IMG/VR virus record: IMGVR_UViG_3300042896_001037
Location: 1-61,267 of that record
Length of the DNA: 61,267 nt
Source: a virus
Strand: one strand, 5' to 3'
The translations under genes were made by a program, and so were the position numbers. The notes under the pieces are model-generated. The model made no database searches. It saw nothing but the letters and a program-made list of their open reading frames with translations, and was not told the origin of the DNA. This document shows, in pieces, positions 37,501-45,588 of this stretch (position 1 is the stretch's first letter; every line of letters begins with the position of its first letter).

Positions 37501-37648
37501 TGATGCTGCTCAAAATATTATAACAGGATTTAAACCTCCGGGATCAACGGGTCCATATCTTATAAAACCTGAGTTTGTAATTCCTGAATTAAATAAATCA
37601 ATAGATGAAGTTATATTAGATCTTACGCAAAAAGGTTTGATTACATAA
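31595..37648 (+). CDS. Giant baseplate/tail protein, 2017 aa
   Basis: Largest gene in the window. Ser/Thr/Asn/Tyr-rich and beta-rich throughout. A conserved-looking helical block at roughly 425-600 (YDNIWIYYKDVTQKYN, SKDIVADAIRDFGIKLYQNN, LYKRIYHNLPYLLQTKGTLP) resembles a baseplate wedge segment found in large wedge proteins of marine T4-like phages. Its length and place after gp6 suggest a gp7-type wedge initiator fused to fibre-like domains, but only structure or alignment can tell. The C terminus ends with the helical SIDEVILDLTQKGLIT. Confidence 0.7.
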   Translation: MAASISQIDTQDFTSQTYGGSDISLLSQFDIDTSLTSNSYIEYFIYDNNKNLLSTDYSFLKYTVLNDGQSAGNNNSLSQIEINPEKTLINSGYDQGEYITYFNILNKQIGSDLQQLYITEISSDRTEIRLDSTSLTEFDLVEQTNIFIQERENSTYFLDFYLNFGDNNLFISNNISLDNQDPTNPTILIKLYEPLSDEFDINSTLWVVTVVEEPVAYKVTFEDIPIVFTDTTSIGGPNFNLNLKDQVNNSSLELSYADLVLTSLTSSTNQLNSLLEEKEIDINVDYTDFSNFIHFSSVQSRIENFYYKVGLIENYSSSIATLNNTTNNNPSASIAIYESKINNIITNFDGYDYYLYYSSESLAYPKTNSSPPYTLYSSTSPTVLTWLGSADENSTYYGGILLSASIYDNLNQNNLFYAIPEYLREDPANDPYQLFIEMVGQHYDNIWIYYKDVTQKYNADNRLENGISKDIVADAIRDFGIKLYQNNFSNEDLYTAFLGLTPEGGLFPFPNITGSLPTPSGYEYINTKISASNDYLPLDDVNKSLYKRIYHNLPYLLQTKGTLPGLRALITSYGIPDTILRIKEYGGKDKTNTNDWDYWQNEFNYAYKQNGDNFISSSFVLNSSWGSNSNVPETVMFRFKTNGLPTSSIPYSQSLFHSFPNTSAITLRYTGSAYSTVFPPSSSYNGSIIDPYYQYAYLDFHPNFSSQPTLSASVYLPFFNGDWWSVMVKRTGTGASTNFELYSGNKIYEGGENGTSIGFFNSSSVIANDTSFVAATDARFGSGSITVNTQIYNKFSGSFQEIKYYSKPISESVFRDFVMNPSSIEGNTLNSGADQLAFRLPLGGELYTGSNSIHPKVTGSWITTSSFASNSTASFNSTPTFVPNTEHFYYDQPIVGIKNAIADKIRIENNVIPEGDVLSPFMSLSQQANISQSYTANTNLLEVAFSPQDEVNDDINSSLGYFNIGEYIGDPRLRSSSAESYPSLDALRDSYFQKYTKNYNLVDFVRLIKFFDNSLFKMIKDFVPARTSLASGIVIKQHILERNKYPQPQVDTNSIIAKYAKSGSIIWNEPIITKDLTISGTIAPQWNDYNAGTVENSNGGTAGVFEMFNGTAFAPSGSNIFNLTQSWSESIPTISGSVNVIHNSQDEFYDGEFKGSTLIITTQSLNPPLPNSILSFDYTPVRYSPQNYGLPSTDPFAQYQFLNALTVPDEGEILLLRAYRRILPDGSTGLSSPYVKIHKLDNSGFDNAIALGQATKLRIKYTTESGYLTIGNIISRAEYPTYWLYQVQSLGSDTADNYIKDYNVSASNINPLSPAPSTQYILGSGNSFNTITGNSSGFYNSSTGYYTIPQTANVPLQITASITTDSTHITGNPFFALYSVDSSNSFTFLQSSSIQLGSNITTRLSSSYYPLGTEALIAFIQTPSVGSFTLKSGSLLVTQSIAPSALENDLIIIEPYITDPNFYNSDNNALLNSVSDQRPNSYALDVDYTYGITPPINFGLLISGTATPATVPDSNYTSKKSTLLKYEGSKSTSQLLNQWTEGDTGTYGKLPSVESLKTYIAYCDGIGGWPPERENASAMNVIYLIKADGTVVIPNTSKDSLSIMQQTFQTGERVFINTKNVNISSLDPYRTVIRGGTHIEPILYTQSGSAPNANFSGSILLQDIDLTNGTVTSDKSQDYIGNIASFTNISDFSPLDLPLISITNQNNVPISTNPFFGKGYTVQPITITEGCNLIFTPQFAVSNYSTYPGLTFKISLYKSTSTPGLSTPVASTTSTGTVQNSSTQIYNTSFTVPNSDLEASIIYYIQIQVTSLGSPFASFPSGGPIIISGGSIGLKVAQYPTFITPFSSSGYNTIWGYGNTVTHPYIITSSRPQLTDYFENPEIIMKSVDGSGFNQIQLPWSIKLGDEFRFEGREDFSFMVKNIFGPAESGSGRISQTGSIEVHFNTNLPVSASSTVFNLDHFLIRRYVDDAAQNIITGFKPPGSTGPYLIKPEFVIPELNKSIDEVILDLTQKGLIT

Positions 37649-37668
37649 TATTTATTAGTATAATAGAA
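37648..37668 (+). promoter_or_regulatory. Late-type promoter motif
   Basis: AATATTTATTAGTATAATAG directly after the stop of the 2017-residue gene; start at 37685. Confidence 0.45.
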
Positions 37669-37684
37669 TATATAACACAACAAT

Positions 37685-38350
37685 ATGGGATATTTAAATA
37701 ATAGCGTCGTTACAGTAGATGCAATTTTAACAACAAAAGGAAGAGAACTTTTAGCAAAAAATGATGGTTCTTTTCGAATTACACAATTTGCTTTTGCAGA
37801 TGATGAAATAGATTATACTTTATATAACCCCACACATCCTTCTGGATCTGCATTTTATGGAGAAGCTATTCAAAATATGCCTTTACTTGAGGCTTTTCCT
37901 CAAGAAATCCAAATTATGAAGTATAAATTAGCTACTCTACCTCGCGGAACAGCTAAATTACCAGTTTTAAATTTAGGCTACTCAGCCATTACTTTAAAAC
38001 AAGGTGCTTCGTTAGCTATTACCCCACAAACTTTAAATTATTTAGGTAATGCTCAAGCATATGAAACTAGTGGATACTCAGCTACAATTTCTGATATTAG
38101 ATTAATGAGTACATTTACGGGAATTGGAATTAATACAACAGCTGCACAAACATCAAATGCACCTATTACAACAACTTTAGGAACTAATGTTTCTCAAACT
38201 ATAATTGGTTCTCAGATTAATTTAAGAGCAACAACAGTAAATACTTTATTTGGTACAAATTCTCAACTTTCCGCCACAATAACATTTGTAGGATTAGATA
38301 GTGGAGCTCGTTTAACCATCCCAGTTTTAATTAATAAAACAATAGTTTAA
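37685..38350 (+). CDS. Structural protein, 221 aa
   Basis: MGYLNNSVVTVDAILTTKGR then ELLAKNDGSFRITQFAFADD, a form I recall from structural proteins of marine T4-like phages (virion proteins near the tail fibre genes). Beta-rich, no named domain. Not assignable to a specific T4 gene. Confidence 0.65.
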   Translation: MGYLNNSVVTVDAILTTKGRELLAKNDGSFRITQFAFADDEIDYTLYNPTHPSGSAFYGEAIQNMPLLEAFPQEIQIMKYKLATLPRGTAKLPVLNLGYSAITLKQGASLAITPQTLNYLGNAQAYETSGYSATISDIRLMSTFTGIGINTTAAQTSNAPITTTLGTNVSQTIIGSQINLRATTVNTLFGTNSQLSATITFVGLDSGARLTIPVLINKTIV

Positions 38351-38360
38351 ATTATAAAAT

Positions 38361-39374
38361 ATGTCATTTAAAAGATTAGACCCTGAAGATTTTTTAGTCA
38401 GCTCAGATTCAATTGTTAATACTCTGTGGTCAACAGATACCCCAACACTAACTACTTTTTTTACTTCCTCTGTTCAAGTTGCATCTACTGCAGGTACTTA
38501 TTACTATAGTGTTTATCAAACTTCATCTTTAGAATCAAATGCCGCAGTACAGTTTGATATAGCATATGCTGATTCACTAGGAAGTGGAAGTGTATTATAT
38601 AATAATGCGGTACCTGAAAATTCCCCAACAAAAACCATATATGGTCAATATCGTTCTATGATTTTAGAGGATGAAAATTCATCTTTTACCTTTGGACAAG
38701 GAAATAATATTTATACAACTGATAATTTTTGGGTAATAAATTTTGAAAGAGCAAGATATAAACAATCTTTATTCCCTGGATCTTTAAATTTAAGACTTTC
38801 AGGATCTGGGGGGATTATAAATCTTACAGATAATTCATTAGATAATCCCATATCCCAATTTTTAGGTTCAACTAGAGTATATCAATTAATTTCTGGATCT
38901 AATGGAACAGCAGGAACTTCTGCAACTAGTGGATATGTAGCAGGATCAGGTTCATATGGTTTAGTATTCCCTGATTTAGGAACTATTTTAATTAATCCAA
39001 CAGCTGTATCTCAATCAATTAGAGTATCTCCAAGTAGATCAAATAATTCTGATGGTTTAAATAATCAAAAATTATTTAATGCTATTAATTTAGGAGCATC
39101 AATTACAATTAACTCTCAAGAAACACTTACTTCAGACTATGTTTTTGTTAGAGCACGTAATAGTGAATTTAACTACTCTGAAAATCCATCATTTATTTCT
39201 GGTTCAACAGGTGAGGTAATTTATGATCAATTTATTAATGCCCCACAAGTATATCTTACTACTATAGGAATGTATAATGATAGTAATGAATTAGTAGCGG
39301 TAGCTAAAATGTCAAGACCATTATTAAAAGATTTTACAAAAGAAGCTTTAGTTAGAGTAAAATTAGATTTTTAG
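38361..39374 (+). CDS. Tail fibre-like protein, paralog A, 337 aa
   Basis: Ser/Gly/Asn-rich beta protein. It shares with the next gene the C-terminal block: RNSEFNYSENPSFISGSTGE then a 20-residue gap and YLTTIGMYNDSNELVAVAKM with a basic end. Probably a short tail fibre or adaptor; receptor binding cannot be shown. Confidence 0.65.
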   Translation: MSFKRLDPEDFLVSSDSIVNTLWSTDTPTLTTFFTSSVQVASTAGTYYYSVYQTSSLESNAAVQFDIAYADSLGSGSVLYNNAVPENSPTKTIYGQYRSMILEDENSSFTFGQGNNIYTTDNFWVINFERARYKQSLFPGSLNLRLSGSGGIINLTDNSLDNPISQFLGSTRVYQLISGSNGTAGTSATSGYVAGSGSYGLVFPDLGTILINPTAVSQSIRVSPSRSNNSDGLNNQKLFNAINLGASITINSQETLTSDYVFVRARNSEFNYSENPSFISGSTGEVIYDQFINAPQVYLTTIGMYNDSNELVAVAKMSRPLLKDFTKEALVRVKLDF

Positions 39375-39379
39375 AATGA

Positions 39380-40321
39380 ATGAGCATATTCAAACCATTT
39401 ATAACTTCTGATGTTATTGTTTCTCCTTTTAAGGTAAATAAATCATTTACTTTTACAGGAAACAATCTTACCGGCTCAAATGTACAAATCGATAGATTTC
39501 TTGGAACAAACACAACAGCATCTTTATGGATATCTGGCTCAGATAATACTGGATATATTACACCCCAATCAAGTCAATTAGTATATCGTTCTATTAAAGA
39601 ACTTTATTACTCTAATTATATTGGAGGAGAGAATGGAGCTCCGGCAGCAACTGCTTCATTTAATAATGATGGAACAATAACAGGTCCTGCTTATACCCCA
39701 AATTACTATAACTATTTATCAAATACTTTAACTGCTAGCAGGTATTTTCCTACAGGATCAGATGAAATAGTCACTGTAATATCTATTCCTTCAAATTTAT
39801 TTGGCGAATATTTAAACCCAGGAACTATTTCAATTACCTCAGCTAGTTTAAATCTATACGATGATGGATTAGGTAATTTAATCTCAGCATCTAAAAAAGT
39901 AGGAGATGTTATTTATGAACATGGGATAATTACTATAACTAATAGTGGCACAACACCATATAGTTCAACTTTACCTAATAATTTTTATAGCGGTTCATTA
40001 ACTTGTTCATTTGAAAGTACAGTTACTATACATGAAACCCAATATAAATGTACTATTAGAGAAAATGAATTTAATTTTTCAAATAATCCCTCACTTACTT
40101 CAGGATCACTAGCTATAAGCAATGATAGTGGTAGTTCATTCCCCCAACCAGGAAGTGGAAAATTAAATGATAACGTAACAGGTTCATATTTTTCTCCATA
40201 TATTACAACTGTTGGATTATATAATAATAATAAAGAATTATTAGCGGTAGCAAAACTTGCCCAACCTTTACCTGTATCTACTGTTACAGACACATCAATA
40301 TTAATAAACTTTGATTTTTAA
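39380..40321 (+). CDS. Tail fibre-like protein, paralog B, 313 aa
   Basis: Second copy of the 38361 family: the C-terminal block reads RENEFNFSNNPSLTSGSLAI and YITTVGLYNNNKELLAVAKL. The N-terminal two thirds differ more, as expected for fibre proteins under selection for host range. Start ATG at 39380, six bases after the preceding stop. Confidence 0.65.
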   Translation: MSIFKPFITSDVIVSPFKVNKSFTFTGNNLTGSNVQIDRFLGTNTTASLWISGSDNTGYITPQSSQLVYRSIKELYYSNYIGGENGAPAATASFNNDGTITGPAYTPNYYNYLSNTLTASRYFPTGSDEIVTVISIPSNLFGEYLNPGTISITSASLNLYDDGLGNLISASKKVGDVIYEHGIITITNSGTTPYSSTLPNNFYSGSLTCSFESTVTIHETQYKCTIRENEFNFSNNPSLTSGSLAISNDSGSSFPQPGSGKLNDNVTGSYFSPYITTVGLYNNNKELLAVAKLAQPLPVSTVTDTSILINFDF

Positions 40322-40326
40322 AATTT

Positions 40327-40785
40327 ATGTCAAATTGGTTATATAAAGATAAAAGAATACAAGACATAACAGATTTTCCTCAAGGAACCTATGGTTTCAT
40401 TTATATTTCTGTTCATATGCCAACCGGTAAATCTTATTTAGGTAAAAAATCTTTATATCACAATGTAAAGAAAAAATTAGGTAAAAAAGAATTAGCTGAA
40501 CAACCTGTAACTAGAGGAAGAATATCTACTACAAAACAAATTATAAAAGAATCTGATTGGAAAACCTACTATGGTTCAGCAAAACCAATCCTTGAACTTA
40601 TAAAATTAGGAAAACAAAAAGATTTTGATCGTAAAATTTTATGTATTGTTCCAAATAAAAAATTATTAACATACTATGAATGCAAACATTTGTTTCAATT
40701 AGGTGTTTTAGAAAATCCAAACGATTGGATAAATGATAATATTTTAGGGAAGTTTTTTCGGAAAGACTTTGTTCCCCAAGATTAA
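40327..40785 (+). CDS. GIY-YIG-like putative endonuclease, 152 aa
   Basis: The core YGFIYISVHMPTGKSYLGKK contains a FIYI/SYLGK version of GIY-YIG, followed by SDWKTYYGSAKPILELI, a pattern of Seg-like or structural GIY-YIG proteins in T4-like phages, and a helix with YYECKHLFQLGVLEN (a conserved E). It lies at the junction between tail and DNA-metabolism genes, a typical place for a free-standing homing enzyme. Confidence 0.7.
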   Translation: MSNWLYKDKRIQDITDFPQGTYGFIYISVHMPTGKSYLGKKSLYHNVKKKLGKKELAEQPVTRGRISTTKQIIKESDWKTYYGSAKPILELIKLGKQKDFDRKILCIVPNKKLLTYYECKHLFQLGVLENPNDWINDNILGKFFRKDFVPQD

Positions 40786-40802
40786 TATTGTATCTTACAT
40801 TT

Positions 40803-41732
40803 ATGGTAAATGAATTACTAGTTAATTTAGTTAATTCTGTTCTAGGAGCAGGCAAACGTACTGCAAGAGGAAATCAATCTTATACTTGTCCTTTCTGCCA
40901 TCACCACAAACCCAAACTTGAAGTTAATTTTACTGAAAATAAAGATGGTATAAATCAATGGGCTTGCTGGACGTGTAGTAAAAAAGGAAAATCAATAAAA
41001 AGTCTTTTTAATCAAATTAAAGTTGATGCAAATCACTTTCATGAATTAAGTAAATTAGTTAAAAATGTATCTTTACACAATATAGGTGAATTAACTATTG
41101 CTACATTAGAATTACCAAAAGAATTTAAAACATTTACAAATAATAAGGATATTGTAGCAAGACATGCTTGGTTTTACCTTAAAAAAAGAAACATAACCCA
41201 ACAGGATATATTAAAATATAACATTGGTTATTGTAATTCAGGTCAATATAATAATATGATAGTTATACCGTCATATGATAGCACCGGTAAATTAAATTAT
41301 TTTACCGCTAGATCATTTGAGCCAAATCCTTACACCAAGTACCGCAACCCGGAAACGTCTCGCGATATTATACCGTTAGAATTGTTTATTAACTGGGATT
41401 TACCTATTATATTATGTGAAGGACCATTTGATGCTATGGCAATAAAACGAAATGCGGTTCCATTATTTGGAAAAAATATTCAACCTAGTTTAATGAAAAA
41501 ATTAGTTGAATCAAAAGTACAAAAAATATATATTGCTTTAGATAACGATGCTATAAAGCAAGCACTTAGATTTTGTGAACAACTCTTAGATGTTGGAAAG
41601 GAAGTTTATTTAGTAGAATTACAAGGGAAAGACCCTAGTGAATTAGGTTTTGAAAATTTTACAAAACTAATACAAACAGTGTCTCCATTAACACAATATA
41701 AACTTATGGAGAAGAAACTATCAACTATATGA
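40803..41732 (+). CDS. DNA primase (zinc finger plus TOPRIM)
   Basis: A 309-residue primase of T4 gp61/DnaG type. An N-terminal zinc-binding module has CPFC (about 27-30) and CWTC (about 53-56). The TOPRIM core is visible in LPIILCEGPFDAMAIKR (catalytic Glu) and IYIALDNDAIKQAL (DxD). It would make RNA primers for lagging-strand synthesis together with a hexameric helicase not present in this window. I chose the ATG at 40803 rather than an upstream TTG. The last four bases overlap the nuclease gene. Confidence 0.88.
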   Translation: MVNELLVNLVNSVLGAGKRTARGNQSYTCPFCHHHKPKLEVNFTENKDGINQWACWTCSKKGKSIKSLFNQIKVDANHFHELSKLVKNVSLHNIGELTIATLELPKEFKTFTNNKDIVARHAWFYLKKRNITQQDILKYNIGYCNSGQYNNMIVIPSYDSTGKLNYFTARSFEPNPYTKYRNPETSRDIIPLELFINWDLPIILCEGPFDAMAIKRNAVPLFGKNIQPSLMKKLVESKVQKIYIALDNDAIKQALRFCEQLLDVGKEVYLVELQGKDPSELGFENFTKLIQTVSPLTQYKLMEKKLSTI

Positions 41733-42502
41733 CAAAAAGAAACATTAAAAGATCTTATAATAGAATTCTAGAAATTTCAGAAGATGCAAAACAAATAACA
41801 TTACCCGATTCAAGATATTATCGTAGAAATGGTAAATATTACCCCTCTATTACTTATGTTTTAAGTTATTACCCAAAAGGTAAATTTTTTGAAAATTGGC
41901 TTAAACAAGTAGGATTTGCCTCAGAACACATTGTTAAAAAAGCAGGTGAAGAAGGTACTCAAGTGCATGAAATGATTGAAGAGTATTTAAATGGGAAAGA
42001 ACTTAACTTTTTATCCCCAAGTGGAACTCCATTATTTAATCCAGATGTATGGCAAATGTTTTTACGTTTTGTAGATTTTTGGGAAGAATATAAACCAACT
42101 CTAATTGAAGCAGAAGTGCATTTATTTTCAGATGAAATAAAAGTAGCAGGTACTTGTGATATGGTTTGCGAAATTAATGGTGAAATTTGGATTATTGACT
42201 TTAAAACATCAAATCACTTACAAACAACATATGACTTACAAACTGCAATTTATGGTAAATGCTATGAAGAATGTTTTGGTAAAAAAGCAGATCGTTACGG
42301 AATATTATGGTTAAAATCAAGCAAACGTAAAAGTGCTAAAGATAAAATACAAGGTAAAGGATGGGAAATGTATGAATCATCTCGTACACAAGAGGAAAAT
42401 ATTGATATTTTCTTAACAGTTAAAAAATTATTTGATTTAGAAAACCCTACTCACTCACCAATATTTACTGAATTTAAAACTAGTGTTAAGCGAGAGTTGT
42501 AA
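41729..42502 (+). CDS. RecB/Cas4-like PD-(D/E)XK exonuclease
   Basis: Nuclease motifs in order: GTQVHEMIEEYLNG (His of motif I), EAEVHLFSDEIKVAGTCDMV (the motif-I/II Asp), EIWIIDFKTSN (D-x-K), and LQTAIYGKCYEE, the QxxxY motif that marks the RecB/AddB/Cas4 branch. Cas4's four Cys of an Fe-S cluster are absent. Possible roles are recombination, end processing or host DNA degradation. Coupled to the primase by ATGA overlap. Confidence 0.82.
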   Translation: MTKRNIKRSYNRILEISEDAKQITLPDSRYYRRNGKYYPSITYVLSYYPKGKFFENWLKQVGFASEHIVKKAGEEGTQVHEMIEEYLNGKELNFLSPSGTPLFNPDVWQMFLRFVDFWEEYKPTLIEAEVHLFSDEIKVAGTCDMVCEINGEIWIIDFKTSNHLQTTYDLQTAIYGKCYEECFGKKADRYGILWLKSSKRKSAKDKIQGKGWEMYESSRTQEENIDIFLTVKKLFDLENPTHSPIFTEFKTSVKREL

Positions 42503-42513
42503 TATGTATAATT

Positions 42514-43314
42514 ATGATAAGTCTTATCCAATTATTAAAGGAAGTGCAAGATAGTCCTAAAGCTATTATATTAGCGGGGGCACCAGGATCTGGAAAAGGA
42601 ACTATTCTAAGAGATTTAAACTTAAGTAAATTTAAAATTCTTAACATTGATGATACTATAGCAGCTTTATCAAAACAAGATCAATTTACACTAAACCAAA
42701 AAACAGCAGATTCTGAAGATAGAAGTAAATTTATGTCTGCAATGCAAACTGCTGCAAAACAATTAAAAACTCAAGATTTACCTCAGACTATATTAAATAA
42801 AGAATCATTTATTTTAGATGGTACATCTTCATCTTCAAACCAAACTTTAAAACTAAAATCTCAACTTGAAGAAGCGGGATATAAAGTAATGATGTTATAT
42901 GTTTATACTGAACTAGAAACATCTTTAAAACGCAATGAAGAACGATTTGAAAAATCAGGTGGAGAAGATAGAAGTTTACTTCCTGGTGCGGTGTTAGGAA
43001 CATGGCTTATGGTAGCTAAAAATTTTCCTTTATACCAACAATTATTTGGTAATAATTTTGTATCTGTATCCAATACTGGTAATAACGAAACATTAAAAGA
43101 TATTGATCAAATTATCCAAAAGTATGTTACCCCATTTGATCCAAAAGATCCAAAACAAAAAACAGAAAAAGAACAAGAAAAATCTAATAAATTAAAAGAA
43201 AAATTAAATATAGAAATTCAAAATTTCCTTGATTCTAATCTAGCTCAAAATATTATAAACTCCTCTGTTTCTAAAGAAGAAGCTCAATCTAAAATAAATG
43301 AATTCATTAGTTAA
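42514..43314 (+). CDS. P-loop kinase (zeta-toxin-like) with N-terminal targeting-like peptide
   Basis: Walker A GAPGSGKGT (22-30) opens a P-loop kinase fold: ILNIDDTIAAL supplies the DD after strand 2 and YKVMMLYVYTELETSLKRNE the later strand, as in zeta toxin/nucleotide kinases. The last 55 residues are charged and helical. The first eleven residues (MISLIQLLKEV) are the short amphipathic peptide shared with many genes downstream. A toxin antitoxin partner is not seen, so a nucleotide or RNA kinase carried in the virion is one reading (inference). Overlaps the next gene by 17 bases. Confidence 0.72.
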   Translation: MISLIQLLKEVQDSPKAIILAGAPGSGKGTILRDLNLSKFKILNIDDTIAALSKQDQFTLNQKTADSEDRSKFMSAMQTAAKQLKTQDLPQTILNKESFILDGTSSSSNQTLKLKSQLEEAGYKVMMLYVYTELETSLKRNEERFEKSGGEDRSLLPGAVLGTWLMVAKNFPLYQQLFGNNFVSVSNTGNNETLKDIDQIIQKYVTPFDPKDPKQKTEKEQEKSNKLKEKLNIEIQNFLDSNLAQNIINSSVSKEEAQSKINEFIS

Positions 43315-44419
43315 ATCACTTATATTTCCACTTTTAGAATCTGAACAAAAAGGTGTTGCTTTAATCCCTGGTGGTTTTAAACCTCCAACCATAGGACATT
43401 TTGTATTAGTTGATGAAGTAGCACAAAATCCTAATTTTGATAAAGTAATTGTTTTGATAGGTCATAAAATAAGAGATGGTGTAACTAAAGAAGAAAGTTT
43501 AGCAGTATGGGATATCTATAAAAAATATCTTCCTTCTAACGTTGAAATTAAAATCTCAGATAACTCTTCACCTATTGCAGATATTAGATCACTTATAAAA
43601 AACAATCCTGACACATACTTCTACCCAGTAGTTGGTATTAGAGGTGAAATGGATTTAGGTGATATAAAACGATTTGATAGTTTAGAAGGTGAATATCCTA
43701 ACTTTAAAACAATAGTAATTAAAACAGAAGAAGGTAAAGATCGAGTTAGTGGAACAAAAACAAGAGCTGCTTTAATTGGTGGTGAAAAAGACAAATTTCA
43801 ATTATATCTCCCAACTGAATTATCACAGGAAGAAAAAGATGGGATTTGGTCTATTTTAACTAAAACCCCACTAAATGAAATAAAATATGCTGAACCTAGC
43901 AAATTTGATTATCCAAAACAATTAAAATCACTTACCGAATTTATGTTAGATAAGGGAATGAATATTAAACCTTTACCTAAAGTAAAATTTGTAGAAGATG
44001 ATGTTGAAAACGCTAGGAATTTTTTCGGTAAAACGGCGTATTACGATCGAAATCAACGCGTTATAGTACTTTATACAATGGATCGTCATCCAAAAGACAT
44101 TATGCGTTCATTTGCGCATGAAATGATTCACCACATGCAAAACTGTGAAGATCGTTTAAATGGTATTTCTACTCAAGACACAAACGAAGAAGGTGATTTG
44201 CCTAAAATTGAAAAAGAAGCATACTTAAAAGGTAATTGGGCTTTCCGAACATGGACAGATACATTAACTAAAGGTATTGAAGGCGATAGAATTGAATGTG
44301 ATAAATGCAATCATAGTTGGCCAATAGTAACTGGAGGCAATGATTTATATGTTTGTCATGAATGTGGACATGATAACACACCTGAATCATTTTTACTGAA
44401 GAATTACTTGAACGAGTAA
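43298..44419 (+). CDS. Nucleotidyltransferase / zinc metallopeptidase / zinc-ribbon fusion
   Basis: Three modules in 373 residues. Residues 22-165: cytidylyltransferase/NMNAT-like fold with GGFKPPTIGHF (TxGH at 31-34) and VSGTKTRAAL, the (I/V)SxTxxR motif. Residues 225-320: a zincin-like domain with HEMIHH (HExxH, 274-278). Residues 334-356: a zinc ribbon (CDKC, CHEC). The first fifteen residues (MNSLVKSLIFPLLES) are the short targeting-like peptide, with LLE-S as a possible cleavage site. The combination is unusual; NMN adenylation or another nucleotidyl transfer plus proteolysis is the direct reading, but the substrates are unknown. It opens with a 17-base overlap with the kinase gene. Confidence 0.75.
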   Translation: MNSLVKSLIFPLLESEQKGVALIPGGFKPPTIGHFVLVDEVAQNPNFDKVIVLIGHKIRDGVTKEESLAVWDIYKKYLPSNVEIKISDNSSPIADIRSLIKNNPDTYFYPVVGIRGEMDLGDIKRFDSLEGEYPNFKTIVIKTEEGKDRVSGTKTRAALIGGEKDKFQLYLPTELSQEEKDGIWSILTKTPLNEIKYAEPSKFDYPKQLKSLTEFMLDKGMNIKPLPKVKFVEDDVENARNFFGKTAYYDRNQRVIVLYTMDRHPKDIMRSFAHEMIHHMQNCEDRLNGISTQDTNEEGDLPKIEKEAYLKGNWAFRTWTDTLTKGIEGDRIECDKCNHSWPIVTGGNDLYVCHECGHDNTPESFLLKNYLNE

Positions 44420-44451
44420 AAAGTAGGTTGTAAATTTATTAAAATTAATAC

Positions 44452-45015
44452 ATGAAAAAAATACCAACTTTACTTGACTTATATGAGGCAATCAAACCAT
44501 ACACTATATATTGTGATATGGATGGTGTGCTTTGTGATTTTGATCAAGGATATGAAAAGTTAACAGGAGAATCTACAGATGAAGCTAATGCTAAAGGTAA
44601 ATCTTATTTTTGGAAACTTTTTAGAGAAAGCGTTGGAAAAAATGAAAAAGATTTTTGGGCTAACTTACCATGGCAACCCGGAGGAGAAGAACTTTGGAAT
44701 TATATTAAATCTTCTTCCCCAAATATCTTATCAGCTCCCGCAGTAGATTTTAATTTACCTCAAGACCAACAATTAAATCCTGAATTTAACCAAGCTATTC
44801 AAGGTAAAAAAGAATGGATTTCTAAACACCTTAATGGTGTAAATAAAGAAATATTTGTTCCTGCTCCTCAAAAATCAACATTTGCAACATCAAAGCATAT
44901 ACTTATAGACGATATGCAAAAAAATATAGATGCTTGGAAGGCAGCTGGTGGTAAAGCAATTTTACATACTTCTGCTTCAAAAACCATAGAAGCTCTTAAA
45001 AAATACGATTTATAA
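44452..45015 (+). CDS. HAD-type 5'(3')-deoxyribonucleotidase-like phosphatase
   Basis: HAD motif I is CDMDGVLCDF (21-30), with the second Asp two residues after the nucleophile, as in the NT5C group. Motif III/IV area shows HILIDDMQKNIDAWKAAGG near the C terminus. The fold is complete at 187 residues. It should dephosphorylate nucleotides. N-terminal KKIPTLLDLYEAI resembles the short targeting-like peptide (LYE-A). Follows the nucleotidyltransferase fusion and precedes 45016 by zero bases. Confidence 0.8.
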   Translation: MKKIPTLLDLYEAIKPYTIYCDMDGVLCDFDQGYEKLTGESTDEANAKGKSYFWKLFRESVGKNEKDFWANLPWQPGGEELWNYIKSSSPNILSAPAVDFNLPQDQQLNPEFNQAIQGKKEWISKHLNGVNKEIFVPAPQKSTFATSKHILIDDMQKNIDAWKAAGGKAILHTSASKTIEALKKYDL

Positions 45016-45588
45016 ATGTCAGATTCAGTTTTAAAAAAAGAATTCCAAAAAAAAGACGTTGAACGTTTACGTAACCTAGTTAAAGGTAAATATGGAGACA
45101 GAACAACTGTTGGAATAGGTTATAGTAAAACTCCTGAAGGAGAACATAAAGAAGGTGACATTTGGAAATCAGATGGTAAAGAATGGACTATTAAAGATGG
45201 TTTAAAAGAAAATATTACTAAATTAGATAAATTTAAAAATTTATCTATTCCTATATTTTGTCCAAAATGTAAACAAAACATGGACAAACAATTAGACATA
45301 CACTATTTTAAATCTTATGGTGAATGTTTAGATTGTAGAACTACAACAGAAACCCAACTAAAAATATCTGGAAAGTGGGAAAATTATGTAAATCAAACAT
45401 TTAATAAAGAAATTGATCTTCATATAGAAGATCATAAAAGTTTCATAGATAATAAGTTGTCAGAAAGTAATAATAGCTTTGTAACAGAAGCTGGTGATGT
45501 GCAAAAATGGGTTGGTGGGATTGATAAAGATCGTGCATTAAAGGCTATGGAAGAATCTATTAATTATTTAAATTCACTTAAAAAATGA
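45016..45588 (+). CDS. Conserved phage zinc-ribbon protein, 190 aa
   Basis: N-terminal block FQKKDVERLRNLVKGKYGDR then GIGYSKTPEGEHKEGDIW is a pattern I recall from conserved proteins of marine T4-like phages. A zinc ribbon follows (CPKC at about 82-85, CLDC at about 105-108). C-terminal half helical and acidic. Function unknown; possibly a virion or packaging accessory. Confidence 0.7.
   Translation: MSDSVLKKEFQKKDVERLRNLVKGKYGDRTTVGIGYSKTPEGEHKEGDIWKSDGKEWTIKDGLKENITKLDKFKNLSIPIFCPKCKQNMDKQLDIHYFKSYGECLDCRTTTETQLKISGKWENYVNQTFNKEIDLHIEDHKSFIDNKLSESNNSFVTEAGDVQKWVGGIDKDRALKAMEESINYLNSLKK

Noticed and set aside
40788-40802. TTG start adding five residues to the primase
   Set aside because: The ATG at 40803 has a normal leader and no need for the extension.
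42514-43314. Toxin of a toxin-antitoxin pair
   Set aside because: The kinase fold resembles zeta toxins, but no antitoxin-like neighbour is present and the N-terminal peptide groups it with the cargo set.
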